A DNA stretch of 29,091 nt from an uncultured Eggerthellaceae bacterium (lineage in GTDB: Bacteria > Actinomycetota > Coriobacteriia > Coriobacteriales > Eggerthellaceae), in assembly GCA_946618265.1 (NCBI GenBank), contig CAMOLA010000027.1, positions 1-29,091 on the forward strand. The letters are read 5' to 3'. A model generated the notes under the pieces. It worked only from the letters and a program-made list of their open reading frames with translations. It was not told the origin of the DNA and did not search any database. Position numbers and translations under genes: made by a program. Shown here one piece after another: positions 17,218 to 23,189 of this stretch; position 1 is the first letter of the stretch, and each line of letters opens with the position of its first letter.

Positions 17218-19467
17218 ATGGCAAGTACCGATTACGTGCTCGTGCCGCATGACCGTCCGTTCCAATATGAAGAGAACGGGCTCCATGTTACGAGGGGGAG
17301 CGCCTGGACCGGTCCGGGTTGCCACATCGGTTGCGGTGTGCTCATTTACACCGATGATGACGGCAAGCTGGTGAAGGTGGAAGGCGACAAGAGCAACCCG
17401 TTCAACGGCGGGCGGCTGTGTACGCGCTGCCTGGCGCTCGGAGAGGTTATTTACAATGAGGATCGCATCACGACACCGATGAAGCGCGACCCGAAGGACC
17501 GTGGTAAGGACAAGTGGGAGCCCATCAGCTGGGATGAAGCGTACCAGCTCATCTTTGACAAGTTCACCGGATTCAAGGAGCAGTATGGCCCCTGGACGGT
17601 TGCCTTCTACCAGGGCACAGGGCGCGACATCGCCGCGTGGATCACGCGTCTCGCGTGGTCGTTCGGCTCTCCCAACTACATGTTCAACATGACGGGAATG
17701 TCCTGCTACGTTCCGCGCGTTGCCGGCTGCCACGCCACGACGGGCGCGTTTTGGGTAGGCGATTACTCTCAGCAATTCGCCGACCGCTACGACAACCCCG
17801 AATGGAAGCGCCCTGAACACATCATGATCTGGGGCAACAACCCCATCGTGTCGAACTCCGATGGTTTGTATGGGCATTGGGTCGTTGATTGCATGAAGAG
17901 AGGCTCCAAGCTCATCGTGGTCGATCCCAAGGTGACGTGGCTCGCTGCGAAGGCCGAACACTATCTACAGATCCGTCCGGGTACTGACGCCGCAATGGCC
18001 TTGGGAATGATCAACTATATCGTCGAGAACGACCTGTACGATCACGACTTCGTCGATTGCTGGTGCTACGGATTCGAGGAGCTCGTCGAGGCCGCTAAGC
18101 CCTACACGCTTGAGAAGGCAGCGGAGATAACATGGGTCGACGCCTCGAAGATCGCAGCGGCGGCGCGCGCGTTCGCGGAGGGCGACAGCGGCATCATGCA
18201 GTGGGGCGTGGCCGTGGACATGACCAAGGAGGCCCTGCCTGCCGGTCAGGCCATGAGCGCGATCTACCAGATCTGCGGCTTCGTGGATAAGCCGGGTTGC
18301 ATGATCGCCCCAACCGAGATTCTGAACTATGCGGGCGGGTTCGGAAGCGAGCTCATCACAGACGAAATGGACGCCCACCGCATCGGCTTGAACAAATACG
18401 CGCTCCTGCGCTTCGGGTTCCTGCTGGGGTCGACCGACGAAATGATGAAGACGCTCGAGACCGAACAACCCTACAAGATGCGCGGCGCGTGGCTGCAGAC
18501 GACGAACCTGCTCGCTTGCACGTCACCCGACTACGAGCGCACGCTCAAGGCGTTCCAAAACTACGAGTTCGTCGTTGACGTCGACCTGTTCATGACGCCG
18601 ACAGCCATGGCACTCGCTGACGTGTTCCTGCCCGCTGCCACTTACGCCGAGCGCAATGGTATCCGAGTGGGCGATGGCGTGCAGCGCGGTGAGACAATCA
18701 ACAAAGCCGTCGCGCCGGTCGGTCAGATCAAGTCGGATCAGCAGATCAACCTTGAGCTTGGCAAGATGTTCAACCCGGAAGCCTGGCCGTGGGAGACCGT
18801 CGAGGAGATGTACGATGAAATCCTCACCTGTACGGGAATGTCGTTCTCCGAACTCCAGGAAAGCGCGCCTGCATACATCCCATTCGAATACCGTCGTTAC
18901 GAGAAGGGCCTTATGCGCCCCGATGGCCAGGTGGGTTTCAACACCGAGACCGGCCGCATCGAGCTTTGGTCAACGTTCTATAACATGGCCGGTCTCTCCC
19001 AGGTTCCCTATTTCGAGGAGCCGACCCCCGGCCCGATCTCCACGCCAGAGCTCTACGAAGAGTACCCCCTCGTGCTGACCTCAGGCGCGCGCAACTGGTC
19101 GTTATTCCATTCCGAGCACAGGCAGGTCCCGCATCTCCGTGCATTGCACAAATGGCCGTGGGTTCAGATCAACCCGAAGACCGCCGAGAAATACGGCATC
19201 ACGCAAGGAGAATGGGTCTGGCTTGAGAACAACCTCGGACGTTGCAAGCGTGTCGCCGAAATCACGCCCATCATGCCTGAGCGCGTAGTGAGCACCGACC
19301 ACGCTTGGTGGTTCCCGGAGGCTCCCGGCGAGCTCGACAAGGGGTTATTCGGCGTGTCTGAGCTCAACGTCGGCAACCTCATCCCGTACAACCCGGGCAA
19401 GGCGGGCTTCGGCGGGAACTACAAGTCCCTGCTGTGCAAGATCTACAAGGTTTCGGAGGGGGAATAG
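17218..19467 (+). CDS. Molybdopterin (bis-MGD) oxidoreductase, catechol-dehydroxylase/transhydroxylase-like
   Basis: 749 residues of the DMSO-reductase family, catalytic subunit. The N-terminus has a [4Fe-4S]-type pattern, C35-x3-C39-x28-C68 plus C71 (GPGCHIGCGV and RLCTRC); the usual first Cys of C-x2-C-x3-C is missing (G32). TGMSCYVPR with C163 lies where the Mo ligand of acetylene hydratase-type enzymes is expected. MGD-binding segments include IMIWGNNPIVSNSDG, LIVVDPKVTW and IRPGTDAAMALGMI. There is no twin-arginine signal, so it is cytoplasmic. Relatives include pyrogallol transhydroxylase, acetylene hydratase and the catechol dehydroxylases of gut Eggerthellaceae; the substrate here cannot be read from sequence. 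ATG 17218 has AAGGGGG upstream; longer frames from 16972 are rejected. It is coupled to the 4Fe-4S gene with a 2-base gap. Confidence 0.9.
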   Translation: MASTDYVLVPHDRPFQYEENGLHVTRGSAWTGPGCHIGCGVLIYTDDDGKLVKVEGDKSNPFNGGRLCTRCLALGEVIYNEDRITTPMKRDPKDRGKDKWEPISWDEAYQLIFDKFTGFKEQYGPWTVAFYQGTGRDIAAWITRLAWSFGSPNYMFNMTGMSCYVPRVAGCHATTGAFWVGDYSQQFADRYDNPEWKRPEHIMIWGNNPIVSNSDGLYGHWVVDCMKRGSKLIVVDPKVTWLAAKAEHYLQIRPGTDAAMALGMINYIVENDLYDHDFVDCWCYGFEELVEAAKPYTLEKAAEITWVDASKIAAAARAFAEGDSGIMQWGVAVDMTKEALPAGQAMSAIYQICGFVDKPGCMIAPTEILNYAGGFGSELITDEMDAHRIGLNKYALLRFGFLLGSTDEMMKTLETEQPYKMRGAWLQTTNLLACTSPDYERTLKAFQNYEFVVDVDLFMTPTAMALADVFLPAATYAERNGIRVGDGVQRGETINKAVAPVGQIKSDQQINLELGKMFNPEAWPWETVEEMYDEILTCTGMSFSELQESAPAYIPFEYRRYEKGLMRPDGQVGFNTETGRIELWSTFYNMAGLSQVPYFEEPTPGPISTPELYEEYPLVLTSGARNWSLFHSEHRQVPHLRALHKWPWVQINPKTAEKYGITQGEWVWLENNLGRCKRVAEITPIMPERVVSTDHAWWFPEAPGELDKGLFGVSELNVGNLIPYNPGKAGFGGNYKSLLCKIYKVSEGE

Positions 19468-19469
19468 AG

Positions 19470-19802
19470 ATGAGCGGATACGGTTTCCTGATCGACTATG
19501 AATGGTGCACCGGATGCCATACCTGTGAGGTGGCCTGCCAAATGGAGCACGCGCTTCCACCCGAGCAATTCGGAATAAAGGTCGCCGAGATCGGCCCGTG
19601 GGAGTACGGCGAGGGGAAGTGGCAGTACACGTACATGCCAGTCCCAACCGACCAGTGCGACCTGTGCGCGGGGCGGCGCGCCGAGGGCAAGCTTCCCACG
19701 TGCGTCCATCACTGCCAGGCGCAGTGCTTGAAGTTCGGCAAGGTTGAGGACCTAATGGGGGTCTTCGATCCCAAGGGCAAGCAGGCGCTAATCCAACCGT
19801 AG
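19470..19802 (+). CDS. 4Fe-4S ferredoxin-type electron-transfer subunit
   Basis: 110 residues, the probable redox partner of the preceding molybdoenzyme. Cysteines are C13, C16, C19 and C23 (WCTGCHTCEVACQ), then C63, C66, C78, C82 and C86 (CDLCAGRRAEGKLPTCVHHC and AQC). In NrfC/DmsB-type subunits such sets hold two [4Fe-4S] clusters. It is shorter than DmsB-type subunits (about 200 residues, four clusters) and close to the small subunits of transhydroxylase-like enzymes. ATG 19470 lies 2 bases after the oxidoreductase stop with GGAGGGGGA before it, so translation is coupled. There is no signal peptide. Electrons would pass between a soluble donor and the molybdenum site. Confidence 0.9.
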   Translation: MSGYGFLIDYEWCTGCHTCEVACQMEHALPPEQFGIKVAEIGPWEYGEGKWQYTYMPVPTDQCDLCAGRRAEGKLPTCVHHCQAQCLKFGKVEDLMGVFDPKGKQALIQP

Positions 19803-19829
19803 CGCGCTCGCAGTTATCGGTGGCATGCG

Positions 19830-20045
19830 ATGTCGTGCGGATACGCTTGTATACGATGCGGGCGATGCTCGGGAAAGGCTCAGACTATCGTCAACTTCAA
19901 AAACTGCCTCCGATGTGGTGAAGTCATATCCGACAACGCCTCTCATTGCCCGAAATGCGGAATGGAATTGCCATCCATGCCAGGAGTAAAGAGCCGCAGT
20001 TTTGAGGGGGGAAGGCTTTTATCTCAGCCATCCCGCCCAGCTTGA
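19830..20045 (+). CDS. Small double zinc-ribbon protein
   Basis: 71 residues with four CxxC-like knuckles: CIRCGRC near residue 7, CLRCGE near 27 and CPKCGMELP near 40. The second and third form a standard zinc ribbon (CLRCG-N12-CPKCG). The tail is Ser/Pro-rich without predicted structure, and the 3' end of the frame runs into a hairpin at 20026. The start is ATG 19830 with GGTGG upstream. It lies 27 bases after the 4Fe-4S gene and may be the last gene of the operon. Function is unknown; it could be a metal-delivery or nucleic-acid-binding accessory. Confidence 0.55.
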   Translation: MSCGYACIRCGRCSGKAQTIVNFKNCLRCGEVISDNASHCPKCGMELPSMPGVKSRSFEGGRLLSQPSRPA

Positions 20046-20059
20046 GGTGCGGGATGGCT
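20026..20059 (+). terminator. Hairpin overlapping the zinc-ribbon stop
   Basis: A perfect 11-bp stem AGCCATCCCGC/GCGGGATGGCT with a 12-base loop spans the stop codon. There is no T-run, so it may be a processing or attenuation structure instead of a terminator. Confidence 0.5.
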
Positions 20060-20151
20060 GGCAGGCATGGCAGCGGGCCAGAGCTTCCTTGTCCGCCGAC
20101 AGCCATGAGCTCTGGTGCTCGATTTCCCGATGCTCCGCTAAAGTGACCAGG

Positions 20152-20184
20152 TTAGCCCAAAGAGGGTACTCCTCTTTGGGCTAA
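20152..20184. terminator. Strong hairpin downstream of the molybdoenzyme operon
   Basis: A perfect 14-bp stem TTAGCCCAAAGAGG/CCTCTTTGGGCTAA with loop GTACT, followed by TTCT. It probably ends the operon. Confidence 0.75.
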
Positions 20185-20205
20185 TTCTGGAAGCTCGATG
20201 CTCTA

Positions 20206-20253
20206 TTAAGACCGCTCAATTCCGCACAGGCGAAGCGGTCCTCTTCGCATCAT
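20206..20253 (-). pseudogene. C-terminal remnant similar to the acyltransferase at 7801-9042
   Basis: The last 14 codons read MRRGPLRLCGIERS and stop, against MRAEPLRLCGMDPF at the end of the acyltransferase-like protein. The nucleotide match includes GCACAGGCGAAG. Nothing upstream of it resembles the rest of that protein. It is likely the tail of a lost paralogue, though the match is short. Confidence 0.4.
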
Positions 20254-20332
20254 GGTGTGGGAATTGCGCGGCGGTTCGCACAGCGGTGCGCTGCGACATT
20301 TGCGACCGTGGAAGCTGGGAGCACGAGTGGCG

Positions 20333-20338
20333 TATGAT
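20333..20338 (+). promoter_or_regulatory. Candidate -10 box for the second Nif11 precursor
   Basis: TATGAT, 46 bases before the GTG start; no clear -35 element. Confidence 0.35.
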
Positions 20339-20383
20339 GCAACTCATCCGGAGTAGACCGGACGGCAACAGGTCAGAGGCACC

Positions 20384-20575
20384 GTGAAGTTTGATGAATT
20401 GTCTCCCGAGCTGGAGGAAAAGATCAAGGCGTGCAAAACCAATGAAGAGCTTGCCGCCATCCTGAAAACCGAGGGTATCGAGCTTGCCGAGGAGCAGCTT
20501 GAGGTTTTGTCGGGTGGGCACAAGCACATGTGCTATAGCTTGGACGATTGCGGGCTTTACGTTTGGGACGATTAG
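20384..20575 (+). CDS. Nif11-like leader RiPP precursor peptide
   Basis: 63 residues. The leader has the Nif11/TIGR03798-type pattern MKFDELSPELEEKIKAC, KTNEELAAILKTEGIEL and AEEQLEVLSGG, ending in a double-glycine-type cleavage site after residue 45. The core, HKHMCYSLDDCGLYVWDD, is 18 residues with two cysteines and is aromatic-rich. The start is GTG 20384 with AGAGG upstream. It is a separate transcription unit with its own terminator. No modification enzyme, C39 peptidase or exporter gene is next to it, so it is an orphan here. The peptide might be matured by enzymes elsewhere, or be a degenerate leader of unknown use. Confidence 0.8.
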   Translation: MKFDELSPELEEKIKACKTNEELAAILKTEGIELAEEQLEVLSGGHKHMCYSLDDCGLYVWDD

Positions 20576-20647
20576 AACCGCTCGGCATGATCTGCGAAAC
20601 GGGCAGCGCTGCGCTGCGTCCGGAACACATTGAAGATGGAGGCAAAC

Positions 20648-20687
20648 GGGTCTGACCCTGCGATGCAGGTCAGACCCTTTCTTTTTT
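20648..20687 (+). terminator. Terminator of the Nif11 precursor gene
   Basis: A stem of 13 pairs with one bulge (20648-20661 with 20665-20677), loop GAT, then TTTCTTTTTT. The gap from 20688 to 20848 shows nothing else definite. Confidence 0.9.
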
Positions 20688-20848
20688 CCGGCACTGAGAA
20701 AAGGGAGTATCCCTTTCGGGGCTCGTGGCGGCCGCTCCCACTACTGCGTATAGGCCTATTGCGGAACGCTGTAGCAGCGAATTATGAAACCACGTTGCAA
20801 AAAATGGCGAAGTAGCCAGCAACGCCGATTATCGCATCGACCTATATC

Positions 20849-21006
20849 CTAAAGGATCCCCGCCTCCTTTCGCTCCGCCTCGGCGAGCATGGCGCGCAGC
20901 TGGTCGGCGGTGAACTCGAGTGTTAGCGCCGTAGACTCGGGCTCGGCGAAGGCCCCCGTGAAGTTGATGCCGAAAGCCTCGTCAGTCCTCTGCTCGTGTA
21001 CATCAT
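20849..21006 (-). pseudogene. Frameshifted short hypothetical gene
   Basis: Reading on the - strand, AAGGAGG (21013-21019) sits 6 bases before a double ATG (21001-21006), an excellent initiation site. That frame gives MMYTSRGLTRL and stops early in low-quality sequence. The +1-shifted frame gives DEAFGINFTGAFAEPESTAL and ends FTADQLRAMLAEAERKEAGIL, which looks like real protein. A one- or two-base change near codon 7 would join them. The family is not recognised. Confidence 0.4.
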
Positions 21007-21232
21007 CTGAGTCCTCCTTGCCGGTTTTCCACAATCTGAGGGTCGACGATTCCGACCGACATCGTGACCGGCATTTTGACTGACAGATGACTGACATCCG
21101 CTCGCTCGGAATCGCTGAGAGCCGTGAGAGGGAAACCGCGTTCCTGAAGGTGGAGAGCGGAAAAAACAGTTCGGAAACCCGCCATCTTCACATCCTGAAC
21201 ACATGGAGATCCAGGTCAAAGACTTATCTCGC

Positions 21233-21282
21233 GCTGGCAGCCATGAGGTCAGGGGTTCGATCCCCCTATGCTCCACCAAATT
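21233..21282 (+). repeat. tRNA-Ala 3'-end copy (att-like site 2)
   Basis: 50 bases identical to 7634-7683: the anticodon loop onward, variable and T arms, acceptor 3' strand, CCA and AATT. The 5' half of the tRNA is absent, so it cannot make a tRNA. This is the usual footprint of an element integrating into a tRNA gene. Confidence 0.9.
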
Positions 21283-21285
21283 TCC

Positions 21286-21310
21286 GACCGCCGTCAGGCG
21301 GTCTTTTTTT
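21286..21310 (+). terminator. Terminator following the tRNA-Ala fragment
   Basis: GACCGCC-GTCA-GGCGGTC plus seven T, identical to the one after the third tRNA fragment at 28819 and one loop variant away from the one after the intact tRNA. Confidence 0.85.
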
Positions 21311-21316
21311 GTTCGT

Positions 21317-21442
21317 GAGCATAGGGGGATCGAACCCCGCGAGAGTTCGACAGCCCTGTGGGCTGTCGAAGCCCGAGCACGGCGATAGCCGAGCGCAGGG
21401 CAGCGCATGCCCGAAGGGCATACGCCCGATCCCCCTATGCTC
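21317..21442. repeat. Branched inverted-repeat element built from tRNA-Ala 3' sequence
   Basis: Outer arms 21317-21332 and 21427-21442 are perfect 16-bp complements (GAGCATAGGGGGATCG) made of tRNA-Ala T-arm/acceptor sequence in inverted orientation; the left arm matches the tRNA complement over 22 bases. Between them are three further hairpins: a perfect 11-bp stem (TTCGACAGCCC-TGT-GGGCTGTCGAA, 21346-21370), CGGC-GATA-GCCG (21380-21391) and a 10-bp stem with one mismatch (21403-21425, loop GAA). The whole could fold as a closed multi-branch structure. Confidence 0.75.
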
Positions 21443-21447
21443 CACCA
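21427..21447 (+). repeat. Second tRNA-Ala 3'-terminal fragment with CCA
   Basis: 21 bases identical to tRNA-Ala 7659-7679 through CCA. It has a different downstream flank and terminator from the other copies, so it represents an independent junction. Confidence 0.75.
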
Positions 21448-21455
21448 CGAAAACC

Positions 21456-21489
21456 GCAGGTCAGACGCAATTTCTGGCCTGCTTTTTTT
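21456..21489 (+). terminator. Terminator after the second tRNA-Ala fragment
   Basis: A 9-bp stem GCAGGTCAG/CTGGCCTGC (one G-T pair), 9-base loop, seven T. Confidence 0.85.
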
Positions 21490-21536
21490 GTAGTCAGAAT
21501 GTAGTCAAGCACATCCCTGACTTCATTCTGACTACA
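21489..21536. repeat. TGTAGTCA repeats next to the att-like site
   Basis: TGTAGTCA occurs at 21489-21496 and 21500-21507 (11-base period), and in inverse as TGACTACA at 21529-21536. The outer copies extend to a perfect 13-bp inverted repeat TGTAGTCAGAATG. Their position beside tRNA fragments fits integrase arm-type sites. Confidence 0.6.
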
Positions 21537-21579
21537 TCGTGCTCCAAAATCAACCACGTTTTTCCCGCTGAACCCCCAT

Positions 21580-21708
21580 GGTTGCGCCGTGGCGCAAGTG
21601 GAAAACTTCGAGGTTGCGCGCAGGCGCATATTAGGTTGCGGCACACCGCAAGCGCAGGTTGCGCTGCAGCGCTGGCAAACCGGCCAGAATCTGCGCTGTG
21701 CCGCAACC
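21580..21708. repeat. GGTTGCG repeat cluster with 12-bp inverted repeat
   Basis: GGTTGCG occurs at about 21580, 21612, 21634 and 21657, and inverted at 21701. GGTTGCGGCACA (21634-21645) is perfectly complementary to 21697-21708. No gene covers it. Confidence 0.5.
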
Positions 21709-21889
21709 GTTATTAAAGAGAAAAGGTAACTAAAAATAAAAGGCCTCGTCTCCGGCTGCGGAGCCGTTGCCGAGCGCGGCGTCATTATCTTGGGGACGTG
21801 TGTTCCCGTTTTGGGGACAAACGCCCACAGGCGGAAAGGCCTGGTGTATTCTGGCCGCCGATTGGTAAAGCGGACAAGGAGGGCTGCGC

Positions 21890-21940
21890 ATGAGCGAGGA
21901 GACCGCGAGGAAGGCGCTCGACGACGAGGGCAGGATCATC
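21890..21940 (+). pseudogene. 5' end of an unknown gene cut by a transposase remnant
   Basis: ATG 21890 has AAGGAGG at 21876-21882 (7-base spacing). It reads MSEETARKALDDEGRIIT and then enters sequence that is antisense to a transposase remnant. Only the first 17 or so codons belong to it. The family is unknown. Confidence 0.4.
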
Positions 21941-22283
21941 ACGCGCGCGCTCCATGGCAGGTCGAGCGCGTCGGCGTACGGGATGACCGTGTTCCCGAAG
22001 GAGTCGCGCACGCGCCTGTACCTGAACTTCAGGTCACCCACCTCGCCGGCGAGCGTCTTCTCCCGCCTGTCGTGCACCCCGCATCCTTCCGGCAGGTCGA
22101 GGCATGGGCTGGCGTCGAATCTCTCCAGGGCCATCGACATCGCGTCGGCGATGATCGAGTGGCCCAAGGATATGCACCTCGACTCGAACGCTTCGAAGCC
22201 GATGCCCTCCTCGCACGCGACCTCGAAAAAAAAGATGCGAGCAGGGACGACGCCTCCGCCCTCGGCGTTGCTGTATCATTCAT
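21940..22283 (-). pseudogene. UPF0236/ISLre2-like transposase, N-terminal remnant
   Basis: On the - strand ATG 22283 begins MNDTATPRAEASSLLASF; after a run of eight T (22226-22233) the frame shifts and continues FFEVACEEGIGFEAFESR and HSIIADAMSMALERFDA. It then reads CGVHDRREKTLAGEVGDLKF and DSFGNTVIPYADALDLPW, resembling the N-terminal part of UPF0236/ISLre2 transposases. It breaks off at about 21940 after roughly 110 residues of an expected 450 or more. It is a frameshifted, 3'-truncated insertion-sequence remnant. Confidence 0.5.
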
Positions 22284-22374
22284 TTTTACGGGGTTCTCCT
22301 TCCTTGCCTTAATATCCCAAAACAAGGATAGTGGAGAACCCTTTCGAGTTCATCGCTCCGATTTCTCGGCCAGG

Positions 22375-22525
22375 CTAAAGCCTGCCCTCCAAATCGGAGG
22401 GGCTAACGCCCCCGACCCCCAAAAAAACTTTACGCCGTGAGGACTTCTTCTTTAGGTCAATACCCAGCTCCTCCGCTTTATGGTAGAGCTCATTGCGGTC
22501 CATTTGCTCGTATACTGACTTCCAT
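22375..22525 (-). pseudogene. Degenerate copy of the 61-residue family gene
   Basis: From ATG 22503 the - strand reads MDRNELYHKAEELGIDLKKK, matching the C-terminal GYELCQKAEEMGIDLRKF of the intact 61-residue proteins. A few bases upstream, in another frame, ATG 22525 reads MEVSI, comparable to their MEIRI/MEIQV start; the middle is missing. An internally deleted third copy is likely. The downstream frame runs through a GGGGC-TAAC-GCCCC palindrome. Confidence 0.45.
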
Positions 22526-22748
22526 GGACAACAAATCTAACAGTCTAGCTAACGCGTGGTGGATTTATGAAGCAGATTAGCAGCTCGTCCATCAAATTGT
22601 GTGAAGCGGCTTCCAGCGGCATCAAAAGCAAGATTGCCCCACCAACTTTGTGCCATCTAGTGCCGCCGTTTGGATTGCCGACTATAATTGACGGATAATA
22701 GAATCGCGCGGCAAAGGCATAATGACTTAGCACTGTGAGGTGCAATAG

Positions 22749-23189
22749 ATGGCTGAAACCAAGAACATGCAAAAGCACGCTAGATACCGCAGCCAGTTCG
22801 AGAGGCTCGATTTGGCCATGGAGAACAAGTTCTACCTCGAAGCGATCTTCATAGAGTACGCGATCCTCGAGGACAAGGCCTGGTCGGCTTTGAAGCATGC
22901 GGAATACGACGGCTGCGGGAAAACCGACGGCCTGGAAAGGAAGCTCGATTCCGTAAAGGCGCTGCGGAAATCAACCGACCTCGCAGCGAAGTACTTTTCG
23001 CCGCAGCTCATCGGCGATGCCAAATGCTGGAAGAACGACAGGAACAAGCTCGTCCACAACCTCATGGAGACCGAGCTCGACACAAGAAAGCTCCGGGGCC
23101 TCGCGGTCCGGGGCAGGAAGCTGGTCGACGCGTTCGGCAGCAAGGTCTCCCAGTTCAACCGCGCCTTAGGGATAAGGAAGTCCTCGTGA
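22749..23189 (+). CDS. HEPN-like small protein
   Basis: 146 residues, mostly helical and Lys/Arg-rich. NDRNKLVHNLM carries an R98-x4-H103 motif, the Rx4-6H signature of HEPN ribonuclease or nucleotidyl-transfer-partner domains, within an all-alpha context. ATG 22749 has GAGG 9 bases upstream. The stop overlaps the next gene's start by 4 bases (GTGA at 23186-23189), so it is translated together with the exonuclease gene. HEPN proteins often act in phage defence or toxin systems, but family membership rests on one short motif and helix content. A phage-type accessory role is an alternative. Confidence 0.55.
   Translation: MAETKNMQKHARYRSQFERLDLAMENKFYLEAIFIEYAILEDKAWSALKHAEYDGCGKTDGLERKLDSVKALRKSTDLAAKYFSPQLIGDAKCWKNDRNKLVHNLMETELDTRKLRGLAVRGRKLVDAFGSKVSQFNRALGIRKSS

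Noticed and set aside
21233..21282. Functional second tRNA-Ala
   Set aside because: The 5' half (acceptor 5' strand and D-arm) is missing.
22545..22660. Minus-strand short protein (MAQSWWGNLAFD...)
   Set aside because: A 35-codon frame without ribosome binding site or homologous context; could be a remnant but cannot be supported.
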